DNA from: Desulfomonilia bacterium
GTDB taxonomy: Bacteria > Desulfobacterota > Desulfomonilia > UBA1062
DNA: 64,000 bases
Reading direction: 5' to 3'
Assembly (NCBI GenBank): GCA_036567785.1
Contig: DATCTV010000037.1
Coordinates: 1 to 64,000 of the forward strand
The notes under the pieces: generated by a model
What the model saw: only the letters and a program-made list of their open reading frames with translations
The model's database searches: none
Told to the model about the DNA's origin: nothing
Position numbers and translations under genes: made by a program
Shown: positions 1-9,338 of the stretch, piece by piece
Numbering within the stretch: position 1 is the first letter of the stretch
Layout of the letters: every line of letters starts with the position of its first letter

Positions 1-2089
1 TGCCATCGAAGTCGGCAGGTGCGCAGCCCAGGCGCGCCCACTCGCAGTTGAGAGTCTGCGGCGACCAGACGGCCAGTGCCGACTCAAGCCAGTAGTGAAG
101 CCCGCCGTAATATCTGTGATGAGGATTTTCAGCCGCACGCCAGTTGCCGTACTGGTCAATGAATTCATAGCCGTCAGCTGTCCTTTTCACAGGGGGATTA
201 TGGTTGCCATCTTCATCGAAAAACCTCTGGACATACCTTTCATAAATCCAGGGTTCTTTCTCTTTCTTGCCGTTAAGTTCGTTCATGATCCTTTCTTTTA
301 TCTTTTCATCGGTGATAAGAGCCGCCGGTGCAGTATCAGTCCAGTATAGCGGTGATGCGGCCCATTCGATCTGGCTTTCCGCAGCATTAAAACCGTCTAG
401 GTCTTTCAGTGGCGAATCGAAACCGAACATGCGCTCGTAGATTGCGCCTTTGTAGAGCATCTCTTTTGCATCATCGAGTCTGGCATAATATTTTGTCTTG
501 CCCAGCTTTTTGATGGTGCTGCTTTTAAGAGATGCGTCACGGTCAACTCCATAGACCAGCTTGGCAAGTATGACTTGAATTTTAATCAGGTTGCCGAGCG
601 ATTCGTACGCCTCGTCATACAATGCGGTATCCCCAGAGATTCTCGCATAATAGCAGAGTCCAACGGACCCCAGTATAAGCTCCTGAAAATCGTCCATTGC
701 GCTGCCGATCAGGACATAGAAAAGGTCGGGATAAAAGAATGTCAGTCTTTCCATCTTCTCATACCACGGTTCTCCTAAAATCTTGAACCGCAGCAGGTCT
801 CCGAAAGTCAGGCCGAACCATGCCTCGTCAAGGCATTTGCATTTTTTCACCCGTGTTGTGAGTGTAATACCTACCGATTTGAAGAGGGCTTCTATTGCCT
901 CATGCGCCAGGTCGCCGGGCAACGGCACCCTTGGAACAGGCGAATGAAGACCTTCTTTTGAAAGCGCCTTTGCAAGATACGCCATCTGGCACGACGATAT
1001 GCTGCCGAGGTCCTGCCACTCGGTGCGGCCGTCCGGCCTTACCTCACCCGCAGGCGCAAGTGTATAATAATCGTTTCTTTCATCAACAGTCATAAGGATG
1101 TTGCCGAAAAAAGTCGTCGTATCTCCCACCCTGCGCGCGGCATCTGCTGCATGATGTGCTGCGAGGGCCAGGTCTGCCGGAAGTCCGGGGGTCTTTTCAG
1201 CCTCGAATGCGGCCAGGTAACCCATCACATAATCCGTAAAGTTATCCCTGGAATTGTGGTTGCCCCACCAACCGAGGTCTTTCCACGGGCCTAGCTGCGT
1301 TTTCATGAATGACGAGCAGCAGTTTGAAACAGGAATCCACGGCAGGGCCTCGCCTACATGGTCGAACACATAAGTTACCGCATAATCTTCAAGTTCGTTG
1401 ATTGGCTTGAAGCTATAGAAGAACTCTTCCGGATTTTCTCGATAGTTGACAATAACCCCGTCGAAGAATGTATCGAGGACTTCTTTTTCAAGACCTGCGG
1501 GAAAAGGTTCAGGGTCAGCAACAAAGATGCCGTTATTGGTTCTTGATACGGTCTTGTTCACCCCGTCCATCGTCCTCGTCCATCCCGGAAGAGCCTCGCG
1601 GACGGTAAGCCCTTTGTGCCCGGTGACTGACTCATAAAATGCCAGGCCTTCGAACATGCGGATAAGTGTAAGTTCAAGGCTGCGGCCGCCCATGGCCTGA
1701 TAGAGCTTCCACGTGGCAAAGGTCGTATAGCCGTGGCTGTTGTTGTCCACGGGGCCGGGAATCACTTCGTACCTGTTCCCTTCTTTTGAGATGTACATCT
1801 TGTTTATGATGGCACCCGGAACGGCATCACCGGTTAATGCAAAACGGTTTATGCTTTTAAGAAGCCTTTCGGTGCGCTCCCTGTAATAGAGTTTGAACGC
1901 ATCCGCTTTTGCATTCGGATTGGGTTCGTATATCAACTCTTCCTGAGTCGTATCACTCGATGTGAGCTCATCGCTATTAACATCATTATTAAGTGATGTC
2001 TGTACCGGATTATCCGTCGATGACCCGCTGCAGGATGAAAGGAGCAAAACAAACAGACCGAATACAAAAACACACTTTAAATGTTTCAT
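1..2089 (-). CDS. Large lipoprotein of unknown function, 3' end cut by window edge
   Basis: Reading back from the ATG at 2087-2089 gives about 696 uninterrupted codons, still open at the window edge, so the C-terminus is missing. A GGAGG box lies 6 bases before the ATG. The first 20 residues form a lipoprotein signal (MKH start, hydrophobic core, lipobox LSSC with Cys20), so lipid anchoring at the envelope is predicted. A Ser/Thr/Asn/Asp-rich linker follows (about residues 21-55), then a long aromatic-rich globular region. I do not recognise a family and see no catalytic motif. It is transcribed away from the Fe-S gene's 3' end. The frame and signal peptide are seen directly; surface location is inferred. 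Confidence 0.8.
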   Translation of the reverse strand, partial: MKHLKCVFVFGLFVLLLSSCSGSSTDNPVQTSLNNDVNSDELTSSDTTQEELIYEPNPNAKADAFKLYYRERTERLLKSINRFALTGDAVPGAIINKMYISKEGNRYEVIPGPVDNNSHGYTTFATWKLYQAMGGRSLELTLIRMFEGLAFYESVTGHKGLTVREALPGWTRTMDGVNKTVSRTNNGIFVADPEPFPAGLEKEVLDTFFDGVIVNYRENPEEFFYSFKPINELEDYAVTYVFDHVGEALPWIPVSNCCSSFMKTQLGPWKDLGWWGNHNSRDNFTDYVMGYLAAFEAEKTPGLPADLALAAHHAADAARRVGDTTTFFGNILMTVDERNDYYTLAPAGEVRPDGRTEWQDLGSISSCQMAYLAKALSKEGLHSPVPRVPLPGDLAHEAIEALFKSVGITLTTRVKKCKCLDEAWFGLTFGDLLRFKILGEPWYEKMERLTFFYPDLFYVLIGSAMDDFQELILGSVGLCYYARISGDTALYDEAYESLGNLIKIQVILAKLVYGVDRDASLKSSTIKKLGKTKYYARLDDAKEMLYKGAIYERMFGFDSPLKDLDGFNAAESQIEWAASPLYWTDTAPAALITDEKIKERIMNELNGKKEKEPWIYERYVQRFFDEDGNHNPPVKRTADGYEFIDQYGNWRAAENPHHRYYGGLHYWLESALAVWSPQTLNCEWARLGCAPADFDG

Positions 2090-2181
2090 GAAAAGCCTCC
2101 GCATATATCAAAAAAAGTATTTTATAAAAAATTATACTTGACGTGAAATAATAGCAGTACGGCTGTCCTTGTCAAGGTTCC

Positions 2182-3177
2182 TCACGCCTTCTTCGGGATA
2201 AAATCCTCTGCCCTTACTTCGACAAGTCTGATTGCACCGGACGTGCAGGCCGACCCGCACAACCCGCAGCCTATGCATAATTCAATATCTACAGTTGCCG
2301 GATTATCGCCGTCCGATGAAATGGCCTTCATCGGACAGACATCCGCGCACAGGCCGCATAAGATACATTCCGGGGCATCTACTGATGCGGCGAACCTGCT
2401 CGGAGCGACAACGTTTCTGGTTTTAGGAACGATGGCGTATCGGAGCATCTCGCAGCAGCATGTGCAGCAGTTGCATATGACATTAGAGCCTCCTGCAACG
2501 TTTTCCGTCATATGCACAAGCCCCTTTTCCTCGGAGAGCTTCAGGATATCAAGCGCCTCGGCAAGCTCGATTGCCCGGCCCGTACCGCGTTTTATATTGT
2601 ATTCCGCCCCCCGGTTCACCTGCAGGCATACCTCTATGGGGTTATCGCATTTTTTTACCGATTTGCGGCAGACGCATGAGGTTACCGCAATTGAGCGTGC
2701 ATTTTTCAGTATGTCCGCAGCGTCCTCATAGCCCAGCACGCTGCTTTTTTTCTCTACGGTCTCGTTTATGGCAAGCACCCTCATGAATGAAGGTATTTTA
2801 AGCTCTGTCATCTGCTCGACCATGGCCCTGTATTCGGTTTCCATGTATTCGGCCCAGAGCGTGAACAGCTCATCCGGCGCCTCGGCCCACAGAAGGGATG
2901 CGTCATGAAACTGTATTATGTGGCGCGGCATTCTGAATATCTTTCTGCCGTCCTTGATGCCGTCAAAGGCAACCCCCTTGTGGAAAAGGTTGTCAAGTAT
3001 GTCCTCTGCCTTATCAATGCCTGTTCCCAGGGCAACGGAAATCTCTTCCGCTGATTTCGGCAGCATGTCAAGTATGGCTGCTTCTTCGGGGTTTGCAAGG
3101 ATTGACCAGATTTTTTCAAGCAATTTTGAATCCTGCCCTGAGACCTTTCTGGTGAGACTGCCGTACACTTCCATCAT
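2182..3177 (-). CDS. Winged-helix and 4Fe-4S ferredoxin domain protein
   Basis: A 331-residue cytoplasmic protein. The N-terminal third looks like a winged-helix fold; the middle carries Cys clusters (SCVCRKSVKKC, then CNCCTCCC); the C-terminus has two classic 4Fe-4S motifs (CILCGLCADVCP and CIGCGLCGSAC). This arrangement is known in electron-transfer proteins of anaerobes; the partner is unknown. The frame stays open upstream into def, but a start there would overlap the divergent gene. GGAGG lies just before two adjacent ATGs (3177 and 3174), the second giving MEVYGS with better spacing, so 3177 or 3174 is the start. On the minus strand a TATAAT at 3287-3292 with TGACTT 17 bases upstream is a plausible promoter. 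Confidence 0.85.
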   Translation of the reverse strand: MMEVYGSLTRKVSGQDSKLLEKIWSILANPEEAAILDMLPKSAEEISVALGTGIDKAEDILDNLFHKGVAFDGIKDGRKIFRMPRHIIQFHDASLLWAEAPDELFTLWAEYMETEYRAMVEQMTELKIPSFMRVLAINETVEKKSSVLGYEDAADILKNARSIAVTSCVCRKSVKKCDNPIEVCLQVNRGAEYNIKRGTGRAIELAEALDILKLSEEKGLVHMTENVAGGSNVICNCCTCCCEMLRYAIVPKTRNVVAPSRFAASVDAPECILCGLCADVCPMKAISSDGDNPATVDIELCIGCGLCGSACTSGAIRLVEVRAEDFIPKKA

Positions 3178-3313
3178 CCCCTCCCTGATATTTTCAGATG
3201 CATGGCTTCTGAAGTTTAGCTTTTCACCCTCGGCTCTACAAGAAAATTTTATAAACATCTGTAGCTTCCCATAAATCCTTGACACATTATAGTATTTAGA
3301 ACAATTAGAAGTC

Positions 3314-3814
3314 ATGGCAATCCGTGAAATCTGCAAATGGCCTGAAGATGTCTTGAAGCTCAAAGCGCTCGAAGTCAAGAACATAGACTTCGGCACGGTG
3401 ACCCTTGTCGAAGACATGGTAGAGACCATGTATCAGGAAAACGGAGTCGGTCTGGCCGCCCCCCAGGTGGCCGTATCAGAGCGGGTCATTGTTGTTGATG
3501 CTAGCCCGAAAACAGGTTACGGCGGGCTTATAACGATGATTAATCCGGTAATCGCAGAAAAAGAAGGCCGTGTCGTTGACAGCGAGGCCTGCCTTAGCGT
3601 GCCGGAAGTCACGGTTGATGTCCCGAGATTCGAGAGGATACTTGTAAAAGGCGTTGACATCAAGGGCAAAGATGTTGAAATCGAGGCGGAAGGTTTTCTG
3701 GCAAGGGTTTTCCAGCATGAGATAGACCATCTTGACGGAAGGGTTATCCTGGCATTTGCTTCAAGTCTGAAAAGGGCGATCTATTTAAAGAAGGCCAGAA
3801 AAGGCAAGATATGA
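3314..3814 (+). CDS. def: Peptide deformylase
   Basis: Removes the N-formyl group from nascent proteins in the cytoplasm. The 166 residues carry the three deformylase motifs: GVGLAAPQ (about residue 45), EACLSVP (about 97) and QHEIDHLDG (about 137). Together they provide the Cys and two His metal ligands and the catalytic Glu. Motif II has Ala where the classic form has Gly (EGCLS). It overlaps fmt by 4 bases, the usual pairing, since fmt adds the formyl group that def removes. No clear ribosome binding site precedes the ATG; a TTGACA at 3279-3284 has only a poor -10 (CAATTA) at 17-base spacing. Confidence 0.97.
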   Translation: MAIREICKWPEDVLKLKALEVKNIDFGTVTLVEDMVETMYQENGVGLAAPQVAVSERVIVVDASPKTGYGGLITMINPVIAEKEGRVVDSEACLSVPEVTVDVPRFERILVKGVDIKGKDVEIEAEGFLARVFQHEIDHLDGRVILAFASSLKRAIYLKKARKGKI

Positions 3815-4749
3815 AACTTATCTTTATGGGTACCCCTGAATTCGCACTGCCAAGCCTTAAAATACTTGCCGAATCGGAAAAACATGAAGTAGCCCTTGTG
3901 ATAACGCAGCCTGACAAGCCAAAGGGCAGGGGGCTTCATCTTGAGCACCCGCCGGTCAAGATCATGGCTATTCAATATGATATACCCGTTATGCAGCCTC
4001 AGAAAATAAAAGGGAACATGGAGGTCATTAAGGCTTTTGAACAGCTCAGGCCCGATGCCGCCATTGTTGTTGCATACGGCAGGCTGATTCCACCTGAACT
4101 TTTAAGTATACCGCCCAAAGGATTTATCAATGTCCATGCATCCCTTTTGCCTGCACTAAGGGGGGCCTCCCCGATAAACCATGCCATCCTTTCAGGCGGA
4201 GAAAAGACCGGTATAAGCATAATGAAGCTTGATGAAGGTCTCGATACCGGACCTGTATATGAAAGCCGAGAAATTGAAATAGGCAGGGACGATGCGATAG
4301 CGCTCTCCAAGAGACTTTCGGCAACAGGTGCGGAACTGCTGGAGTCTGTGCTGGACAGGATTGAAAGTGGTTCGATAAAACCTGTACCTCAGGATGAAAG
4401 CGCTGCGACATATGCCCCGCTCCTGAAAAAAGAGGACGGTCTGATAGACTGGAACAGGAATGCAACAAAGATTGAAAGCATGGTAAGAGGTCTTCTGCCC
4501 TGGCCCTGTGCATACACAGACATGCAGGGAAAGATGCTGAAGATTCTGAGCGCTCAGATTGAAGAAACCCCACACGGTTTTCCGCCAGGAACAATGATTA
4601 AAGAGGCATCCCGTTTAAGGATAGCATGCGGTAACGGTTTCGTCATTCCGCAAACCCTGCAGCTTGAAGGCAAACAGGCTATGGATGCAAAGTCATTTGC
4701 CAACGGGCTTAAAGTTAAAGAAATAATTCTTGGAGGCTTATCCAGATGA
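3811..4749 (+). CDS. fmt: Methionyl-tRNA formyltransferase
   Basis: Transfers formyl from 10-formyltetrahydrofolate to Met-tRNAfMet for translation initiation. The 312 residues match the family's normal length. The N-terminal GART-type domain starts KLIFMGTPEFALPSL and carries the catalytic block NVHASLLPALRGASPINHAI (Asn, His) near residues 108-127, followed by the Asp region DEGLDTGP. A C-terminal OB-like domain with DGLIDWN follows. It overlaps def upstream and rpe downstream by 4 bases each, so the three are almost certainly one transcript. Confidence 0.97.
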   Translation: MKLIFMGTPEFALPSLKILAESEKHEVALVITQPDKPKGRGLHLEHPPVKIMAIQYDIPVMQPQKIKGNMEVIKAFEQLRPDAAIVVAYGRLIPPELLSIPPKGFINVHASLLPALRGASPINHAILSGGEKTGISIMKLDEGLDTGPVYESREIEIGRDDAIALSKRLSATGAELLESVLDRIESGSIKPVPQDESAATYAPLLKKEDGLIDWNRNATKIESMVRGLLPWPCAYTDMQGKMLKILSAQIEETPHGFPPGTMIKEASRLRIACGNGFVIPQTLQLEGKQAMDAKSFANGLKVKEIILGGLSR

Positions 4750-5402
4750 TTATTGCACCGTCAATACTTTCCGCAAACTTTACAAGGCTGGGCCAGGATA
4801 TTGATATGGTTGTTTCAGCCGGGGCACAGTGGGTTCATGTGGATGTCATGGACGGGATGTTTGTGCCCAACATCACCATCGGGCCTGTCGTTGTAAAGGA
4901 TATAAGAAAAGCGACAAATGCCTACCTGGACTGTCACCTTATGATAAACCAGCCTGAAAGATATATAGATGCATTTGCAGCCGCCGGTGCCGACGGCATA
5001 ACCATTCACGCAGAGGCTACACACCATCTTCACAGGGCTCTGGCCACGATACGGGAGAAGGGCCTCAAAGCCGGAGTTGCCCTGAATCCCTCAAGTCCTT
5101 TACCGGTGATTGAATATTGCCTTGATGTAATCGATCTCCTTCTTATTATGACTGTGAATCCGGGATTCGGCGGACAGTCTTTCATCGAAGCGATGATCCC
5201 GAAAATAGAAAAAGCATCAGATATGATATCGGGCAGAGACATCATTCTTCAGGTTGACGGCGGAGTTGACAGAAAAAATGTAAGAATGCTCAGGGAAAAA
5301 GGTGTCGGCTCTGTTGTGGCCGGCTCAAGCGTATTTGGAAGCAGCGACCCTGCTGGGGCGGTAAAGGAGATGCTTGAAATTGCAGAATGTGAAGTTTGTT
5401 AG
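4746..5402 (+). CDS. rpe: Ribulose-phosphate 3-epimerase
   Basis: Interconverts ribulose 5-phosphate and xylulose 5-phosphate in the pentose phosphate pathway. A 218-residue TIM barrel with family landmarks: APSILSANF at the N-terminus (catalytic Ser), HVDVMDGMFVPNIT (metal ligands and catalytic Asp), HLMI, MTVNPGFGGQ, and QVDGGV with the second catalytic Asp. The C-terminal phosphate-binding region reads VVAGSSVFG. Start and stop are both shared with neighbours: ATGA overlap with fmt, and the next gene begins inside its last 29 bases. Confidence 0.97.
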   Translation: MIIAPSILSANFTRLGQDIDMVVSAGAQWVHVDVMDGMFVPNITIGPVVVKDIRKATNAYLDCHLMINQPERYIDAFAAAGADGITIHAEATHHLHRALATIREKGLKAGVALNPSSPLPVIEYCLDVIDLLLIMTVNPGFGGQSFIEAMIPKIEKASDMISGRDIILQVDGGVDRKNVRMLREKGVGSVVAGSSVFGSSDPAGAVKEMLEIAECEVC

Positions 5403-6972
5403 AATATTGATCGGACTCTTTGTTGCGGCAGCGGCCGCAGGCTGTGCCAATGCAAATACCGCCGCCTCGGTGCAGGAAGATGCAAATCAGACCAGCCCAT
5501 ATCTTACAATGATTCTTGCAAGACAGGCAGAAGACAGCGGAGACACTGACAGCGCGCTAAAGCTTTACCAGGAATTGAACAATTCTTACGCATGGCTTAA
5601 TATCGCCATGATATATATCCAGAAATCCGATGATGAAAAGGCTCTGGAATATCTTAACAAGGTCCTTGATTCCGGGGATTACATAGAGGATGCCCTTGAT
5701 CAGAAAGTCAATATATATGTCCGTTCGAACAAGGTTAACGAAGCCGTTGCAGAAGCTGAAAAATACTATAAGAAATACCCGGGTAATGTTCAGATAATCG
5801 TTCTTCTTGCCAAACTCAGGCTTTTTTCATCGGATCCTGAAGGGGCGATAAAGATACTGGAGAAGATACCCCCGGGGAACGAAGACATAGAAGCGCTATA
5901 CATACTTTCCAGGGCGTGTCTTGAAGAAAAAAACAAAGCCTGCGCAATTAAATCCCTGGAAAAAGTAATAGAACTGGCACCTGATTTTTCTCAGGCATAC
6001 ATTGATCTCGGAAGGGTTTATGAGAGCGATGGGAATCTGGATGAGGCTATCAGCATATACACCAAACTGTGTGAAATAGATCCTTCAAGCAAGGAGGCGC
6101 GGCTTGCTCTGGCCGACCTGTATATATTGACAGGAAGAAACAAGGATGCCATTGCACAACTTAAGGCACTGCTTGAAATCTATCCCAACCGTGAGGTCAT
6201 GCATAAGCTGGCAATACTTGAGATTGATGACGGCATGTATGCCGATGCGATTGAGCTCCTGAATACCCAGACACAACTGATGCCGGAAGAGAAATATTAC
6301 CTGGCCATTGCATATTCAGGCCAGAAGGACTTTGACAGAGCCATTGCCCTTCTTAAGGAGATTGAGAACGACCCTCAGCTTAAATGTGACGTGTCGATAC
6401 TGAAAAGCTCAATTCTTGAAGACATGGGAAAAAGCGGCGAAGCATTTGATGAGCTGAAAAATACCTGGGAAAAGGTATCAAAGGAAACGTCATGCAGGGA
6501 AGTGGGATACCGTCTGGCCACAGCACTTGAAGAAAAGGGAATGATCAATGAAGGCCTTGCCGTTGCCGAGAGTATTCTTTCAGCCGATCCCAATGATGCC
6601 ATGATGCTCAATTTTGTCGGTTATTTGTGGGCGGATCAGGGCAGAAATCTTGAGAAGGCGAAGAAAATGATCAGCGATGCCCTTACGGCAAGACCGGATG
6701 ATGGATTCATTATGGATTCGATGGGCTGGGTATTGTATAAATCGGGTAAGCCCGCCGAGGCTGTACCCTATATGGAAAAGGCGCTGAAAAAGTATCCGGA
6801 CGAGCCTTTGATAAACGAACATATGGGTGATATTCAGTATAAGCTCGGCAGAAATAAAACCGCCCTCGAATATTATCAGAAGGCAAAGGCAAACTCCAAA
6901 AAGGGCGTCTCGCCAGCACTTGAGAAAAAAATCACCGAACTAATTAAAGAGATTCGCAAGACCGGGAGATGA
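5374..6972 (+). CDS. TPR-repeat lipoprotein
   Basis: A 532-residue protein with a membrane-export signal ending in AAGC, a weak lipobox, so probably lipid-anchored. It is then almost entirely tandem tetratricopeptide repeats (for example ALEYLNKVLDSGDYIEDALD, YIDLGRVYESDGNLDEAI, ADQGRNLEKAKKMI, YKLGRNKTALEYYQKAK). TPR arrays are protein-binding scaffolds; the partner here is unknown. The start used is TTG at 5374, with AAAGGAG 4 bases before it; GTG at 5389 is an alternative. The frame overlaps rpe by 29 bases, and the stop is followed one base later by the MlaD gene. Coupling to mlaD and the repeat protein suggests an envelope role (inference). Confidence 0.88.
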   Translation: MKLQNVKFVRILIGLFVAAAAAGCANANTAASVQEDANQTSPYLTMILARQAEDSGDTDSALKLYQELNNSYAWLNIAMIYIQKSDDEKALEYLNKVLDSGDYIEDALDQKVNIYVRSNKVNEAVAEAEKYYKKYPGNVQIIVLLAKLRLFSSDPEGAIKILEKIPPGNEDIEALYILSRACLEEKNKACAIKSLEKVIELAPDFSQAYIDLGRVYESDGNLDEAISIYTKLCEIDPSSKEARLALADLYILTGRNKDAIAQLKALLEIYPNREVMHKLAILEIDDGMYADAIELLNTQTQLMPEEKYYLAIAYSGQKDFDRAIALLKEIENDPQLKCDVSILKSSILEDMGKSGEAFDELKNTWEKVSKETSCREVGYRLATALEEKGMINEGLAVAESILSADPNDAMMLNFVGYLWADQGRNLEKAKKMISDALTARPDDGFIMDSMGWVLYKSGKPAEAVPYMEKALKKYPDEPLINEHMGDIQYKLGRNKTALEYYQKAKANSKKGVSPALEKKITELIKEIRKTGR

Positions 6973-6973
6973 C

Positions 6974-8011
6974 ATGACTAATGAAGCAAAAGTCGGCCTT
7001 TTCGTGGTTGGTATAATTGTGGTCTTTATTGTTATGTCGATAAAAATTGGTGAACTGAGCTTTAACAAAAAGGACACTTATCCGATTACACTCAGATTCC
7101 CTACAGTGGAAGGGCTGAAAGTAGGATCAACACTGGAGCTTGCAGGCGTAATTGTCGGAAAGATCAGCTCGATATCACTTGGAGAGGACTACTCCGTTGC
7201 CGTAACCGCCAATGTCAATGATGATATCAAACTTCCTATAGACAGTGTCGCATCAATCGGTACGAAGGGTGTACTGGGAGACAAGGTCATCCTGTTGTCA
7301 CCGGGAATGTCAAAGGAATACCTGAAGCCCAACGGTATGCTGGCAAGGACTGAAGTGCCGCCGTCTCTCGATTTTCTGCTGACCAGGCTCGGAGATATAG
7401 CTTCCAACCTTTCGGATCTGACCAGATCCCTTAATGCATCTCTCGGAAGTGAAGAAACTATGGCCAATATTACCGAGATGATGGAGAACCTTAACAGCCT
7501 TTCAGCAGAACTCAATGATATGGCAATAGAAAACAGGGAAGGCATAAACAGCATGATAACCGAGCTGAACAATACGGCTGTAAATCTGACCGACTTTTCC
7601 GAAAGCCTTGCAAGCACCGGTGAGGATATTTCCTATATTGTGGCTTCTGTCAAAGCAGGTGAAGGCAATATCGGCAAACTGTTCACAGACGATACGCTTT
7701 ATGTATCCCTTGCGGATTCGGTTCAGAAGCTTCAGGTGGTGACTTCCAGAATACAGGAAGACAACAACCTGACTCTCTTGTTAAGTGATTCAACAATTTA
7801 TTATGACCTCGTGGCGCTGTCGGACAACCTTAAACAGGTGAGTGAACATATAGCCGCCGGTGACGGTACCATAGGCAAACTCCTTACTGATGAAGAGCTG
7901 TATCAGGCGCTGCTCGAAGCGATCAAGAACACCAACAGGGCGGCTCAGGGCATACATGAACAGACTCCGATCACTGTTATGGGTTCACTGCTTGCCCCGA
8001 TGATAAGGTAG
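6974..8011 (+). CDS. MlaD/MCE-family substrate-binding protein
   Basis: A 345-residue single-pass protein. An N-terminal membrane helix (about residues 8-24) is followed by one MCE domain (about 35-115: TLRFPTVEGLKVGSTLELAG through KGVLGDKVILLSPG). A long helical, Asn/Ser/Glu-rich region follows, with repeated GxGxIGKL(F/L)TD(D/E) segments near residues 223 and 296. MCE proteins shuttle lipids between membranes for Mla-type ABC transporters; in the Mla system MlaD works with the MlaE permease and MlaF ATPase. Neither partner gene lies nearby in this window. It sits one base after the TPR gene and one base before the repeat protein, so the three are one transcription unit. Confidence 0.88.
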   Translation: MTNEAKVGLFVVGIIVVFIVMSIKIGELSFNKKDTYPITLRFPTVEGLKVGSTLELAGVIVGKISSISLGEDYSVAVTANVNDDIKLPIDSVASIGTKGVLGDKVILLSPGMSKEYLKPNGMLARTEVPPSLDFLLTRLGDIASNLSDLTRSLNASLGSEETMANITEMMENLNSLSAELNDMAIENREGINSMITELNNTAVNLTDFSESLASTGEDISYIVASVKAGEGNIGKLFTDDTLYVSLADSVQKLQVVTSRIQEDNNLTLLLSDSTIYYDLVALSDNLKQVSEHIAAGDGTIGKLLTDEELYQALLEAIKNTNRAAQGIHEQTPITVMGSLLAPMIR

Positions 8012-8012
8012 G

Positions 8013-9338
8013 ATGAAAAAGACATCGGCTGCGGCATTGATATTTGCCATTACCCTTGTCCCTGCCATCGTCATGGCCCTTGAAATCAATATCGCACCTC
8101 TTTTTTATTACCGGAGCAATGATGAAGGGAAAACATTAAATGCACTGGGGCCTGTTTTTGAGAAAACCGGTGAAGTTACTGCGGTAAGGCCGCTGTTCTT
8201 CAGGGATAAAGACGAAACGGATTTTCTTTACCCGTTGGGCAGGTCCCATGACGGTGCTACCCGCTTTATCCCGATATACTATTCCGAGAATAAATGGCCC
8301 GAGAAACATACAACCATTTTCCCGGTCTTCTGGGGGAAATATTATGAAAAGTCCTATGGAGGCGTATTCCCGCTGTATGGAAAGATGATACACCGGTTTG
8401 GCAAGGATGAGGCTGAATTCTGCCTCTGGCCTGTCTATATGAGGACGTCGGTTTCCGAAAAAAACACGTACACCATGTTCTGGCCCGTATTCACGTACAG
8501 CAAAGGGACCAGCTACAAGATGTTTCCTGTCTATGGCTGGGAAAAACATCGTGGTAGTGTAACACAGTACATGTTCTGGCCTTTCCTGTTCAGGGAAAGG
8601 GGCGATAAACACATGGACGCCTTTCTGCCCTTTTTCCAGTACACCACATGGAGCGACGCCTGGTCCGCATCGGTCCTCTGGCCCTTTTTTTCATTCGGCA
8701 GGGATAATGGCAGGAACCAGACGAGCATAGACGCTCCATGGCCTTTGATAAAATATGCGAGGGGGGAATATGATCAGACAATGGTATTCCCCTTCTATTA
8801 TAATTATGAAAGGGCAAACATGTACAAAACTGATATGTATATGTGGCCGATCTGGTTTCAGGCCGTGACATCGGACCCGGCAAATGAATATTACAAAAAA
8901 AACGTCCGTTTCATGATCCTTGTCTCTGGAAGGGAAACAAGAAAACAGGGAAGCAAGAGCTATCAGATGAACCTCTGGCCTCTTTATTATATAACAAAAG
9001 ACGAGGATGAAACTTTCTGGCATTTCCCGAGTGTCTTCCCGTTTGATTATGAAGGTGTTGAAAATAACTGGGCCCCTATTTTCACTTTTGTGAGCTACGA
9101 GAAAAAACAGGACAAGGCATACTTTGATATATTGTGGAAAACCTTTTACATTGAAAAAAACGCAGAGTTCATGAGATGGGCGCTCTCATTCCTGGTGTCA
9201 TTCGAGAACAATCCCCAGTACTGGCAGATAGGCTTATTATCAGATCTAATAAAGTTCAAAGGAAAAAAGAACGAGAGGTCCGAATCTGACAATTCTTTTG
9301 ACAGCAATGCAGCCGATGAAGTAGATTTAAAGGAATGA
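8013..9338 (+). CDS. Exported protein with about 18 aromatic-Pro-aromatic repeats, unknown function
   Basis: A 441-residue protein with a signal peptide (about residues 1-22, cut near ALA-type residues). From residue 29 to 355 it repeats a short motif of the type (F/L/M/V)-(W/F/I)-P-hydrophobic-(F/Y/W): examples are IFPVFW, LWPVYM, FWPVFT, MFPVYG, FWPFLF, FLPFFQ, LWPFFS, VFPFYY, MWPIWF and LWPLYY. The conserved Pro falls every 12-20 residues, about 17 on average, with charged or polar turns between. Such spacing suggests beta hairpins of a propeller, solenoid or barrel (inference). I do not recognise the family. Two bases after mlaD; a role in envelope lipid or surface handling is a guess from context. 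Confidence 0.85.
   Translation: MKKTSAAALIFAITLVPAIVMALEINIAPLFYYRSNDEGKTLNALGPVFEKTGEVTAVRPLFFRDKDETDFLYPLGRSHDGATRFIPIYYSENKWPEKHTTIFPVFWGKYYEKSYGGVFPLYGKMIHRFGKDEAEFCLWPVYMRTSVSEKNTYTMFWPVFTYSKGTSYKMFPVYGWEKHRGSVTQYMFWPFLFRERGDKHMDAFLPFFQYTTWSDAWSASVLWPFFSFGRDNGRNQTSIDAPWPLIKYARGEYDQTMVFPFYYNYERANMYKTDMYMWPIWFQAVTSDPANEYYKKNVRFMILVSGRETRKQGSKSYQMNLWPLYYITKDEDETFWHFPSVFPFDYEGVENNWAPIFTFVSYEKKQDKAYFDILWKTFYIEKNAEFMRWALSFLVSFENNPQYWQIGLLSDLIKFKGKKNERSESDNSFDSNAADEVDLKE

Noticed and set aside
3178-3429. Longer N-terminus of the Fe-S protein reaching into def
   Set aside because: It would overlap the divergent def gene by over 100 bases and adds no recognisable domain; GGAGG precedes the internal ATGs.
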